Assembly: GCA_013398955.1 (NCBI GenBank)
Contig: VWPU01002887.1
Location: 62,001 to 126,000, forward strand
From: Callaeas wilsoni
Taxonomy: Eukaryota; Chordata; Aves; Passeriformes; Callaeidae
Reading direction: 5' to 3'
Length of the DNA stretch: 64,000 bases
Numbering within the stretch: position 1 is the first letter of the stretch; the number at the start of each line of letters is the position of its first letter. The notes below the pieces were generated by a model. The model searched no databases, was not told the DNA's origin, and saw only the letters and a program-made list of their open reading frames with translations. Of the stretch, positions 40,501 through 54,800 are shown piece after piece. The position numbers and the translations under genes are program-made.

Positions 40501-43500
40501 AAATTTACTCAAACAGGCACTGACCAAGTTAAACAAGCAATAAAAGTGGTGGTTTGGGGGTACTGACTGATAGATGAGTTCCTGATTTGTGAGGGCATTT
40601 GAGCCCTCATAGGGCTCAAGGCAGCATTTAAGCAGTTTCTATTTCTTTTTTCTTCATTTTTAAATGAAACCTCTTCTTCTCCCTCTGGCTCTTTTATCTA
40701 TTGATGTAACTGGTGTTGCATGAGAAATTACCTCATTTCAACGACTGGAGACAGCTTTTCTATCAGCTGCAGTAAGGTTTCCTCATTTGTTTAATGAACC
40801 TGGATAGGTAGAAAATTAAGTATTAGGAGCTGCAGAGGAAGTAAACTAAACCAGAACGTTCTGTGTATTTGGGTGGTTTGAAAAAAAAATCTATATTAAT
40901 ATAGCCAGTACATGTAATTGGTATTTAGATTATGGCATGATTATTGCTTCACAGACAGGGGACTCCGTTATCACTCAGTCATCAATGAAGTAGCTGCATT
41001 CTGTGCTCATCTCATCTCTGAAGCTGAAAGAAGAGCTAGTTATTATCTTCAAGTGAGTTATTAATGAGGGAAAAAATCATCCCCAATTACTGTGAAGCAA
41101 AATATTTCAACATTTACATATCTCAGACTTTAATTTTGATCTAATCCTTCATGAGTTCTTAAGATCAGATGGTATTCACTTTTCCAAACATTCTGACAGT
41201 GGCACATCGAGGAGAGCTTACACCTGTCTGAGTGCTGGCTTCCCTAAGGGTATGCTTCAGAGTCACAGAAGTGCTGCCCATCCCATCCTTGTGCTGCCAG
41301 AGCCTGATTTCCTCTGAGATTCCTTCATGCACCACCATAGGAACAGAGCCTGCACTGTAAGCTTTGCCAGAGAAAAAATTCTGAGTTGTCTATACTGTCT
41401 GTGTTCCCAGTCCTTTTTTTTTCCTTAGCTAGAAACAGCGTGGAATTTATTTGTAAGGGCTAATTTTGTTCTTTTGGTTTCCTTTGAATCCTTTTGAAAT
41501 TAATGGTTTGGAAGTTTTGACTCTGAATGTCCTAGAATAAAACCTGGGTGACACAAAGGTGATGATTTAAATTCAGATAAACATGTGGGCAGTAACCAGG
41601 AGATGGGAGAAGTGCCGTCCACACTGTGAATCCATCCATCAACACAGATGTGAAGGTCTGACCTTGACAGATTCAGGAGGTAGGGATGTCAAACACAGTT
41701 TGCAGTCAATTGGAAATGTAGCTACTAGACAACGAAAACTCAATAATTACACAGCTGTTTCAGTAGATTACAGATTTCCTAGAAAACAATAAAACAACCA
41801 TCTGTGAATGGGAAAAAAGTAAACTATCTTTCATTTAATTCAAAAACTAAATTTCTGAAAGTCATCAGATATGTCCCCTGTAAACTTCTTATCTCTTTTC
41901 AAAAGCGACAAAGTCTGTAACCAATCGGTGTAGATTTCTCTACAGCTTCTATGTCCATTAATGCTTCATTGATTTACAGTGAAACTGCTGAAGGTCTGTC
42001 TTGAATAGACATATAAATATTAATTTCTTGTGAAGGATGGCTGCTATTACACTAAATATTAAATGAATTCATAATACTTGGACATTTGCAATAAATCACT
42101 ACTGGGACTGCATACTAACATCCCATTGCCTTTTTTTTTTCTAATGTTAAAGCCATGGAAAGGGGCTGGTTGCTTCCAAAGAAATGTAGAGGTTTGTAAC
42201 ACTAGAATCATTAACGAATTCCCACAGCACAAGGAGGATTTTCAACTTAGTCCCATTTTACAGATAGGGAGAGGAGGCATGAAGTGGTTTAGGTTGAACT
42301 GCTGATCACAGAAGGTTCAAACCCAATCTATTTCTCATGAGAGACATCACAGTAAATTATCAGTTCCTGACAGTCTTTCTTTTGCTTGAAATGCTCTGAG
42401 CAGCATCGGCAGAGGATCTGGCCACGTGATACCAGAAGGCTGAGAGCCAGACTCAAAGGGAGAAAGAGCTGGACATATTGTCTAATCTCCACGTACACAA
42501 AGTGGTTGGTATCAGGTCACCTCTAAATATCTTGCCCAAGGCCACAACTTGAAGGATGGTACTGCTCAGGTTTTGACTAGGCTTAGCAATTGAATTAAGT
42601 CATCTTCTCTCTTCCGAGACCACCAGATCTTAGTTTCAAAAGTTTAGTAAAATGCTCAGTGGGGCCTACAAATCTATTCTTTATTTTTCCTTTTAATCAA
42701 GTAGAACAAAGGGTAGATCAGCAAGTTCATTATAGCCTTCTGTTATCTAAGGGATAGTAGCTTAAGAGTAGAAATTTATGCCAGGGCTAACCCTGTAGAG
42801 TGGAAGCTGTTCTTGTAAACAAAACTGAATGACCGTCAGACTCATCTGCTTTTTAATGTGTAGATGGGTGTGAGTGTATGCACCCCCTTCATTCCAAATA
42901 TTTTTGCTTCTGTGCCTTAAATGGTCTAAGTTGCATGAGGTTTTTCTAATGAAAACTTGCCAAGGTATTTAAATTAGAAGCAAAAATTAGAAAAGCTGCT
43001 ACCACATAGGAATATTAATTGTTCGTTATACAGGGCTTTAGTTCACATAGTTACTTTGCATTTGCAAGGCTGCCAATTAAAGAGGCTCAAAGTGCTCACT
43101 GCTGCACAATAGCCGTTTCTTCAGAGCCCCACAATGGCTATTGTGTTCTGTCACTGACCTTTGGACACCTTCAAATGCATATTGACACAGGATGCTGGGA
43201 TCATTAGACCTATTGTTTCAGTGTGCCACAGGGAAAGAAGAGTTTTGTAATTTCATGAAGAGCTTTAAAATTTTGTATAATGATGACAGCAACAATATTT
43301 CTTAATTAGACAATGAGAGAAAAATTGAAGCATTTTTTCTGATGTTTCAGGTGAATTCCAGAATGCACACTTTCCATATAGTCCCTTCCCATCAGGGAAA
43401 GAAGATATTCATCAGGGGCATTTGGTCTGCTTTTCTATTGTTTCCAGGGGAATTGATTTAATTTTTTTGACCTGGTGGTGCCATATGGCCAGCCTTCCTT

Positions 43501-46500
43501 AGCTTCCATGGATTCTGCCTGGCTGAACATCTTGACAGGATGGATCCTTTCATCCTGTAAGTGCAAAACACCTTTTTAAAACATAACCAGCGGTATGCAG
43601 GAGACCAGGATCTGGATGCACAGTTCAGACTGCTCTTCCAAAATCAGTGGACTTTGGCTCTGTGATAACAACTGTGCTTCGTTTTATCTCTTCTGTGTCT
43701 TTACATCTAAGGTATTTCTGTTTTCTTACCAGTCCGTCACAGTTAAAGAGTGCAAATAAGAACCTTGGAAGCAGAGATACCAGATACTCCAAGTACATTT
43801 ACTGTGGTAAATCCAAGCATCTTCTAAAAGCTTATATTTATTTTATTGCAGCCTTTCTGTTCTTTAAAGCTGCTTTGAGAAATTACTTCTGCAGTCAGAA
43901 CATAAAAGAGCATAATCTTATACCTTGCAAGGGACATTTTGTCTACAGAGAATAGATAAATTACTGGCTTGTATTTCCAATGAGTGTTTCTGCTTGAATA
44001 CAGAGGGATAGTTTCTGTTCCATAAGTCTTGCCGTTCCTGGGTTTGATTTTATCCCCTGGGATCCTATTATTGAATGAATTATCAAATACAGCTAAATTT
44101 CACAGCCCTGAGTCTCTGAAGATAGTTTGGGTAATGGCTTGCACTTCTGACAGAAGAGGAAAGAATCTAATAGACCTTTGCAAAACTTCTTGTATCATTT
44201 TTTAAAAATGGAAAATTTACTGCACAGCATTGGTGGTTGCAACTCTAACTTAGCATTGTGGACCATGTACCAGAGGATGGCCAGTTTCTACATACAAACC
44301 TCTAACCAAAAAACTTTAAAGATGAAGGACATAGTATTTGGTATTTGTGTGTGCTTGAGGTAAATGTGCAGCAGGATTTCTCACACTATTATAAAATCCA
44401 AAAGGTCAGATATGTTTCCTCAGTAACGCAGGCTAAACTTTTTTTCCCCATTAATTGAAAGGGTGCTGTTATCATTTTTTTATTTCTCTGTGTCAGAAAA
44501 TCTTGTAGAATTTTGAAACCTCCCATGCACTGCCACTGCAATTGCCAATTGTGAATTTTGTGATCTATCTTCAAACATCAAGGTGATACCTTTACCTTAA
44601 CACATGAGGGGAAGTGACCCACTTCTGGGAGGGAGACACAAATAGTTATTGCTGTGTGATGCAGGATGTGAATGGGAGCATGTTCTGGAAAGAGCTATTA
44701 AACCAGACTCTCGTGCCTCCATTCTCCCTACTGTAAATCTGCATCAGATAGTAAAAGAGGCAGTAATGATGAGTGCTTCTCTTGCAGTGGGCTGGGATCT
44801 GAAATCTCTCCTCAGCCCATTGTGCTTCCCAGCAGAGGTTTTTATCCATGGGTCCTCATTTCTTACTTGGATGTATCTCTATTGAGGGACAGGATTCTCC
44901 TTGAAGAGAGAGGGCAGCACTCTCTTGCTGTCTTCTCTGTATGGGAAGTTTGTACCTTTGCTGTACCATTGTAGCTGCACTCTTTCTTTCAAAAGGCACA
45001 TGATCACTGCCTGGATAGATTTGAAAATGGGGATAATCTTTGCAGTATGTTTGGTCTTTACTCTACTGAATGAGTTGAAGCCCTTTCTGATGGGGAGGGA
45101 TTTTCATAGGATCTTTATTATAGAAAGCTCAAGTTCTACCTGGATCCACCTCTATGGCAGTTTTGAGAGGTTTCCTGCCACACACATTGAGGTTTTCCAA
45201 AACAAGCGAAGGGAGTTGGTATGTCTGCTCACTGCCCGTGTTTTGTTTGGTTCCTTTGCAGAAGGAGAAGAAGAGTGGGCTGTTGAAACTTCTAGCAGGC
45301 GCATCAACAAAAAAGAAGTCACGCTCCCCACCATCTGTGTCCCCCACGCATGACCCCCAGACAGCCATTGAAGGAGTTCTGCAAGGGGCAGTGGGGCCCG
45401 AGCTGTCCTCCCTCTCCAGTCACGGCAGAGCTGGCTCATGCCCTATCGAGAGTGAAATGCAAGGAGCCATGGGGCTGGAGCCTCTGCACAGAAAAACAGG
45501 CTCCTTGGATTTGAATTTTTCCATCCCTTCACCTGCCAGGCCACCCCTCTCTTCCATGGCAGCTATTCGGCCGGAGCCCAAGCCTTTGCCCCGGGAAAGG
45601 TAAGCTGTGTTTCTCCTGAGGTTGCCTGCATCCACAGGGAGCATTTGAAGGAGGGATGAGAGTTTAACTTGCTCAAGGGTTGTTGCAGTTTTGGTGTTCT
45701 GTGGATCGGCAGTACGTGGCTCAGCTGCCTTCCAGGAAGACAAGGCTTACGTGCATCTGCCCATTGAAAACCATTTGGTACACCATGCAGGTATAAAGAA
45801 GTGTTTAAGAGCACCTGTCCATGACACTCTGCAGCCCTCCTCTAAATGTGGAGGACAGCAGTGCTTTCTCAGCCCAAATGGTGTAAGTGCTGTTGGCAAA
45901 TGCCACATTTTAAATGGGATTCCAGTATTTTAACCTAAGGACTTGACATATTATGTCCCATCTGGACATGTCCTGTTCTGCAATACCAAAGACTGTTTCA
46001 AATTCTTCTTGTTTAGTATACTTACAGATACAGCTATCTTCAGTGACCTGTTACCAAAAATGTAACTCATTTCTTGAGAGGGATTTACCAGTGATTCTGG
46101 AGTTCATTTCAGCAGCCTGCTCTGCACCTTGGTACCTTGGAGTAACTGACTTTGCAAACCCAAAAAAAGAAGAATAGGAATACCAAAATACAAAAGAAGG
46201 TGGAGAGAGAGAGAACTGACTGGAAAAGAGCTAAGGGGTTGCAGAAAAGAGATAGGTCTCCACATGCAGAGTCACACTGGCTTCAGGTAAATGTTTTCTA
46301 CAAGACTGCAGCTTGAGGACTGGGAAGGGAATAGATAATACACAGCTACAGTGCTGTTGAAATGCTTTCCACTCAGAAGGTGATCGAGGAAAACATGTTT
46401 TTTACAAAAGCATTGAAGAATTTTCAAAAAGCTGTTCAGGGAACATTCTTGAATTGGTATTTAAAACAATTTTGAAATAACATTAAAATCACAGAAGTTG

Positions 46501-48801
46501 GAAAGAAACTAGTTTTATCTGAGTGTATGAAAGAGGCTGAAGGGAATGGAGTGGGCAAGCTGCCTGACTCTAAATCCAGTTTGGATCATGAAGCAGATGA
46601 TGCGTAGTAAGGGACATTACAGGACCATCCATACCTTATACAGTGTTTTACTGAATGCAGGTTGGAATTCGGTTGAGAAGGTGACAGTGACACTCTAACA
46701 TGCTTAAACTTTTCTAAGGCATCTGGTTTGTTACCTCTTGCTGAGTAAACTGCACGCAACCAACCTGGCAGATACCAAGTGGATTGAAAATTCGCACTCA
46801 CATCAAATCTAACTCTACATCAGAAATCACTAGAAAATGATGATTAATGTATGTAGTGTAGCCCAACAAGAGTGGGGTCCTGAACCTGCAGTGTTGACAT
46901 AAAACCTTTGCTGTTGCAGAATGAGGACTGAATTGGGGTAGGGCAGGTATGTTGGTACAAAGCTAATTCAACTCCTGGTCAGGTGAACGCAGACTAACAC
47001 TATATTTCAGAAGAGGCCAATCTGACACAAAGTGAAGTGGACTCAGAGAAGCATCATAAGAAAAATGGAAGATTTAAAACTATGTATTTGCAATGAGAGA
47101 CAGAGGGAGCTGTGGCACACCTGGTAAAGAGTGTAGGAATGGCATGGTAACAGTCTGTAAGAGACTGCAGTCAGGACAGACATAGGAATATTTTTACACT
47201 AGATTTGGCATTTTTTCTAAAAGAGATGCTTTTGTTCAGGTGCAGCTGTTAGACTTGAAGCAGAGATAAATACAGGCAAGTCCTTCAGCATTGTAATGAA
47301 GGCAGTGAGAACAGACTATCACAGTACTCTCTTGCCTTTAAAATCCATGAAAAAGTAATTTAGTAAAAGGAGTGAAAAACCAATCCCTATTTAGGCATAC
47401 TTAATTTGGTCTACATCAGTTCAGATTAATGCTATAAGAAAAGTTAAATCAATATAAACCAGATTTAGCACCAGTGTAACTACATCAGTGGGCTGCTGCA
47501 CCTTTAGCTAAATGTAACCATGAAGAGAAGCTGGGGAGTACGGCCCCTGACGTCTCCAGAGCTGGGTGTTAATATGCTGCTCTCAAAGCTTTACTATAGG
47601 GAACTCCAGACACATTATTTAATATGCCAAGGCTAGTCCCATACCCTACAAATTTCTCAGTCCACCTCAAGATAGTCCAGCTAGGGAAGCATTTAACTGA
47701 TGACTATTTTAAGTGGCAGAATAGAACCAGAGAGACAAAGGTTACCTGCATTCTCTTAGCTGTGCTGGAATCAGGAGCAAATAGATTTAGAGTACTAAAA
47801 TTGAGTAAATACTTCCAACTGCAGTATATGGTGATAAGGAACTTACTCTGATTTTATGTATCTTGATTCCTGAGTCTTAAATCTGAAAATAAGCTATAAT
47901 TGAAGTAACTGTAATTATACACAGCAGGCAGGATTCTTTAATTGATTTATGAATTAACTTCCATATCATTGGTGTATCTGCATTCCTTAACTGATCATAT
48001 GGGTTTTTTCATGTCCATAATGGGAAATATTAATTACCTTCATGCACTAGGAAGGATAATGCTTAGTCCTGGAGTAATCTGAGCAGATACATTAAACACT
48101 TGTCTGCAAGAAATTCATCCCACATCCATCTGTGCTCATTAAATCATCAAATTTCTCAGAAGTACCAAATTATATTTTTTTTAAAACAAATTACGGTTTT
48201 CAAACCACTTGTTCTTTTCACATCTGGCAATGGAGCAACTTGCATTCAACGTCACTCAGCTCCATATTTTGCTTGTTTGCATTTTGGTGCATTTCATCCG
48301 CACAGTAGGAGCAATTCTCTGAGAAAGAAAAGGGAGGAGAGGGAAAAAAAGGTTAGATAAACAGATTCAGATGCTGGATGAAATTTTAAAAAGCTGCAAA
48401 GCATTTCAGTACACTTAGCTGTACTTGGCTTTCTGTCTCCCAACGCCCATCTGTGCACATAGAAACAGAGCACTGAAAGGTTGGAAGAAGTAGCACATTC
48501 CTTAATATTTACGGCATTCAAAATGAGGATCATGCAGGCAGCAGAGCACTGCTACTTTTCCTATAGAGGTTGGCTTGCAGCTCCAGCACTCGCCACATCC
48601 AGGTTACTGATCAAACCCAGTGCACCGAGAGGTGCATTAAAGGGCTCTGATTGCTTGCAGCCCACTCACTGTTTAAGGGATGAATTGCGTATTCTAGTCC
48701 CTGACAGTGCAGACCTTTCTGGGAGTTGCAGCCAGGTAGGCCAGAAAGATGAAGCAAGCTTCACCCTCTTGGAGGTGCTGTTAATGTTCATACTCTCAGT
48801 C

Positions 48802-48832
<31 letters not shown>

Positions 48833-51800
48833 AGAGGAGAAAACAATTATCTTCTTCTTGATATTCCAAAGCCTGGCTATGGATGACTTGATTAGGAAGA
48901 AAATTGCTCCTAGCTCTCCTGTCATTTAGACTTCATATTTGTCTGGTTTGCTGGGATAGTCAGAGCCCATCTCTGCCTTCTGGGTGTAGTTTCCACTACC
49001 AGTTTATAAAACCACATTCCTTCAGCTGGTCTCTGCCATAAAGCATCCAGCAATCCAAGCAGCAGAGCAGAGAAATTTCCCAGGTGGTGTCCTTGTCACT
49101 TCATGTGGCAGTGATTGACTGCCAAGTGAATATCCCATCCGGCTGTATGTGCCCCACACACTTTTCCACCTGCTGCTCCATCCAGTTTCTGCTGGTGCAA
49201 GAAACAAGACCAGTACAGGGACGCTCTATGGTGAGGCAGGCACTGGGCCAGAGTCTTGCCCACATCCCACCGACGCTGTCGGCTCACAGGAGGGGCATGC
49301 TGTGTGCCTGGCAGCACCAAAACAAAATAGTTTCCTTGCCACCCCCTTCAAGAAAATGTGACTGTACATTAAGCAAAACAGGAGAGTTGAGTGTGCATGT
49401 GTGTGTGCATGAGTCATGTTCCCCTCGCTGCCTGGCACTGTTCCCAGAGGCGAACCTGAGTAAAACATGTCACGCGTTGTTGACTCTTTTATAGTAACTG
49501 GCACTAACTCTGCCGTGTTATATTGTGATAAAGCAGCTGTGGCCAGACTTATTGTCACGACTGGCATATCTGTACTGTGTTTCTATGGTTTTCATGCAGC
49601 CTTCATCCAAGTTATAACCACAACAGTGCTGCAGAATAAGATGGGAGCAGTAAGTTTGACCTTTAAAATAGATCCCTCCGTGTTTCCATGTATCTTTCTA
49701 CAAATCACTGCCACATTAGAAATTGAGCTCCCAATTCAAGGAAGCGCTCAAGCATGTGCTTAACGCCCATTTGACTTCAATTTTGCTGTGCTCGTATGTT
49801 GTCTTTGCCAAAAAGGAAAGCAGAAGAAAGGTTCTTTTCATACCTAGAAAGTGATACTAGGGAAATGACCCAAGGAGTAATTTCTGACTGAACAGTGACA
49901 TGTATTCACATGGTTAAGTGCTTCTCTGAGTAGGGATACCTGCCTTAGGACTGGGAACCAACCATCAGCCATATCAGAAATTGAATCCTGAGATATTTCC
50001 AGCAGCAAGGTAAAAGACCCAACTGAGACTTGTTCTTCTAAGGCTGCTGATTCAGTCACCATACTATGGAGAAGCAGATTTTGCCTTGTAGTGTGCAGAG
50101 GTGCTTTGCAGGTCCCTGCAATTTGCCAGTGAAAGGATGAAAAAACAGAGCTCCACTGGTGAACAAGGGCAATGGTTAACTGAGCTAGATGCTTCATTGG
50201 CACTGATTATCAATTCCCTCCGAAATAAACTGTGTATCCCTAATGCATAAGAGACCTGTTGGAGTCACAGGACCTGGACTCACGCAACCTGTCCTTAGTT
50301 CATGATACTTCAAGAAACAGGAACTTGCATTAAGCATCCAAATCCAAGCACTCTAAATGGGATTAGATTGGAGGTTAGCCCTGCAAACCTAATTTGCCTC
50401 ATTACACGTTTTCTTAAGTTGCTCTAGTTCCATCAGTGTCCTGGATATACATATTTACTCAGTGAGTATTTTGGGGTTTTTTTTAGAGTGTCCAGGCCTG
50501 AGTTCAGCCATTAATTACTGATCAGTTCTGATCAATACTGTTCAGTGCCTGCCTGCACACTGACAGAGGGCCTGGATGAGTCATTTAGACCAGACAGGAC
50601 TCCTACACAGCCAGTGTACATGAGACGAGTCGCTCTCTTTGGAAAGTGTGGCACAAGGCTTTGCAGCTGGAGGAGTCAGAGAAGCTACTTTCCCCACATC
50701 TGCACTACTCAGTGAATTTCATCATGGTCACTTGCTAGAGATATTCCAACCTCTGCAAAAGGTGGGCGGGCTCCCACGTCAGAGCCTTGACTCATATCCA
50801 GAGAAGCATCTTGTGCACTAAATGAAGCAGGCATCCTATGGGAAAAATAGTATGCAATCATATAAAGATTATATTGCAAGGCAGCAGAAGTAAAGTCATG
50901 GGCAATTTTATTTGCCTGCTTCTTCATCTCAGATGCATGGGTGTGAAATATTTGTGTTCTTTTAAGGTTGTAGATGTCTCTATGCATCTACACACATGAT
51001 ATTTTTAATCATTTTTCTTCTTTAAAAGAAACAAAACCAGAACTTCCGTCAAATGACATCTGTTTGAGGTTAGGAGCCTTATTTGCACCTTCCAGATTTC
51101 AGTAGGAGTAGCAAAGGGAAGGCTGGGAGAGGTGTTTCTTATAACTGTGACAACAAGTGCAAGGAAGACAGGGGACAGTGGGATTGCAAGGTCTTTGCTG
51201 ACAGCAGAGGATGGACCTATTCCCAGCTCAGTGAGAGAATTGCTGCCAGGGTGCCCATCCCACCCTCAGCCCCAGTGCCAGCCTCTACTGATGCAGTCTC
51301 CTACTTCTTGAGATGCCATGTCCCTGCCCCAGGCTCCCTCCCACCAAGGCTTTTTGCTCCCCCAGACTCAGCAGAGCTTCCCTTCTCAGCAGCCATACCC
51401 ACATCTTCCAGTTTTCATCACAGTCACATTTCTTCTGCTGCTGTCAGTTTTTCTCCCATCAGCCTCCTTCTTCCTCCGCCTTGTCCCTTTACTTTATTCC
51501 ACTCTCCAGCTCCCTGGGGTTTCCCTGCCCAGGAAAAATCCATCCCCTGTCCTTGCTGGTACTACTTGCATGTATTATCTCTTGGGCACCAAGGACCCTT
51601 CCCAGGCCACTGGCCATCCTGGACAGTAGCCTCCAGGGGTGAAGTGCCCAATCCAAGGATGCCACAGCAGCCAACAGTGGGGATGTGGCATCACAACATC
51701 AAGTCTGTCCCCTAAGAGAAAAACACAAGAGGGGCCCTGTGCTAAGAAAGGAAGAGAAACGCAACTTATGAGGTCCCACAGAGCTAGGACAGCTCGGAGC

Positions 51801-54800
51801 ATGAATCAGCAGAGATTTTACTTTCAGTGCTCATACAAGCCTAAGCATGCCATTTTGGGGTAGTTTGAATGCTTTTAACCTGGCTGAGGGTGGATGATTT
51901 TCTAAAGGGACACTATCCCTGACAGACCAGTGGGGCCACAGGACAGGTCTTTGCTCCCAAATATAGGGCCTGAGAGCAGTTTGTGGAAGTGCTCATATGG
52001 GTCCTGCTGGTGCTGCAAAACCCCTCATGTTATTCTTGGAAGTGATGAGGCCATTGGGCTGTATGTTGGACCCTCAGCCTGATACAGCCAACTGCTGTGG
52101 AGAAGTTGGGCCAAAATGATTAACATTTGGCAGAATTGTAACTATGTAAGACAGATTTACACAATTTGCAATAGAAAATACCAAGTATTGTCAATAGTAG
52201 TCAGAGGTGGTTGCCACACTTGACATCATAATTGTTGCCCAGCTAATTAGAATTTTTGAAAGTTGGTAATTTAGAGGTTTAATGTGACACAGACAAAATT
52301 GAGAAGACTGAGATCCATCTAAAATGCCAAGCAACAGTTTGGTATAAGAAAACCTACAATTTTATAGCATCTTCTCGAAAAGGGAACAAAAGGGGAAATA
52401 AAAAGGAGAGATATAAATAGAAGTATCCCGGACTGCCTTTTTGGGAGTGAGGGAGGATGTCTGGGAGAGGAGACCTTTTCTGCCAAAAAACCACGGCTAA
52501 TAGCTGTCCTTGCAATGCCATTGCAGAGGATAAGTGAGGCTGAGGTGCCACCTGGAGGTGTGGAGGGGCGGCACAGCTCCCTGTGCCAGCGCAGTGCCCG
52601 GCTGCTGCCCCTGCAGCCCCCACCGGGCTGCCTTTCCCAGGCTCCGCTTCAAACCTCTCGTGGGAAAAGGCATCGCATCTTTTTCCATCTCTCACAGAGG
52701 AGTTCTTAACTGATTTGCAAGGTATTTCTTAGCTAGTATTTTGTGATTTTACCAAAACCTTCTTCGGTGCTATCATGTGAGGTACTGTAGTTAATTAAAT
52801 TTAAACCATAGCATTTAGGGTTTCTGGAATGGTAAAAAGTGCCTCATTTTGTAATGCAGTGACTGAGATTTATTTTTCTAAATTGCTAAGAAGATGCCGT
52901 GTAGAACCCCTTTTATGACGGTGGGCGCATTCCTGTCGAGTGTGGTCACCTGCCTCCTCATGTGAACCATTTAGGAACCAGCAGCTCATCACTCTGAGGA
53001 CGTAGCTTTGCTTTAAAAGGAGGCCTCTGTGCTTTTGGTATAACATGAGGTGCTGGCAGTCCCAGCTGGGTCTTCAGAGTGACCATGCCCAAGACACCAC
53101 CTTTTTCTGAGTTTCTGTTTCCTGACTTGCCAAAACAGTCTGTGAGTACCTCCACAGCACTCAACTAATGTTGGGGTCCAACCTTTTTTCTTTCTCAAGG
53201 CCTCTTGAGTTCCTGATGCAGAGCTCCGATGTGCTGTGATTGTGCATAAGAGTAGTGAGATCTGAAACCTGGCATCATCTTAGCTGAAATTGTTCCACTC
53301 TGATAATTTAATTAATCAACACTGCAGCAGAGTGTTTGAAATAATGTGTGCATTCGTTTGCATAATGAGTGTAATTGGCAAAGCTTCATAATAGAAGTGT
53401 AGCAGTTCCACAGATGATAGCTTGATAGACCACTTTCCTGCAGCCAGCCAGCAGCACACGTTTCAACCCCTGTTATTTGCTTTTCCACAGAGGAAGGACG
53501 TGACAACTAGATTTATTAACCAAGGTACAGAGAGGATCAGCAAATTTTTGATGGCACTTGAACACATATATTTTCCATGACTGTGTTGCTCTGTCAAGAT
53601 GAAAAAGCCATAGTCAGGTATTAGAACAGAACCCCTGCTCCAAAAGGAGTTTAATGCTTTTCCGAGTAATGGGTTGTTTGGCTGTGGAGATGTCCAGACA
53701 TAGAGTCAAAGCTGATATTTCCAGTGTCATGCCAAAGTGGAGTGCCTAGTTTCAGAACTGAAGTCACTAGGCACCTGAGCAAAGTCTGCAAAGAAAATGG
53801 GTGACTGCCACTGGAGAGCCCCTTGCTTTGGTACTGTCTCACTGGGGATGGCCTTGAGGCGTGGTCCACAGCCTCCAGGGCATGTTAAAGTCCCCAGGGA
53901 CAGTATATTATCTTAAATAAATACTGACCTTGTTACAGACAGGACTCAGGCATAGGTGGCCAGGCAACAGTTGTGGATATATTAATTCTCAGGAGATGGA
54001 CTTTAGGCAATCAATTGGCAACTTTTAACTATCTTACTATATTCATTAATTTGCAATTAGCAAGACCGTTATTGACTGTTAACCAAATGCCAGATGACTG
54101 CAAAAGTGCTGAAGGGAAAAAAACAACCATGCAGTAGAAATATATTCCCTGCTCTGCACACAAGTGCATTGATATAAAATGGCCTGGTCTGTGCTCTCAG
54201 AAGGACGCCTGCTGATAAGCTCTGAGTGCAGAATAGCTGTATCAGGCTCAGACACATCATTACTTCATTGAAATGAAGTGACACTTGAAAACTAAGTTCC
54301 CAGAGAGCCCTGTGAATGGTTTAGGACTGGGGCTCCCCGTTGGTTTGGAGAGTGCTTTGAAAGTCACTTGATACCTCTCCATTTTAGCTTCCTTTCCAGG
54401 TTTAAGGGACCCAAAGTACATTCTCAAGAAACATTATAAGAAGAAAAATGTGAACTGCATTAACTAACATCTGCTGGTGTCACAGGCAGTGGGAGCATTG
54501 CAAACCCCATTTTTCATCATCAGTGGACAAGGGAAAATAGCATATCATATACCTGGACTTCTGTAAGGTCTTTGACATGGTCCCTCACACCATCTCTCTC
54601 TAAACTGGAGAAGGATGGATTTCATGGGTGGACTGTTTGGTGGATAAGGAATTAGTTGGACGGTCGCATCCAGGGGATAGTGGTCAATGGCTCAATGTCC
54701 TAATGGACATTGGTGATGAGTGGTGTCCCTCAGGGGTCCACACTGGGTCCAGTGCTGTTCAATATCTTCATCAGTAACATAGATGGTGGGATTGAGGGCA

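Larger units (their letters stand above)
22596..45261 (+). other. SH3RF3: SH3RF3 intron (22.7 kb)
   Basis: This is the longest intron in the window, from donor GTAAGG to acceptor tttgcag. It holds a possible decayed coding relic on the minus strand (23250-25475), a minus-strand CR1 fragment, ancient CR1 relics, a solo LTR, a G18 homopolymer, and the suspect 616-bp duplication with an N. I saw no extra exon in frame with the gene. Long stretches (25500-27880, 28430-32870, 34150-38090, 39455-45261) are otherwise unrecognised non-coding DNA. Confidence 0.75.
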
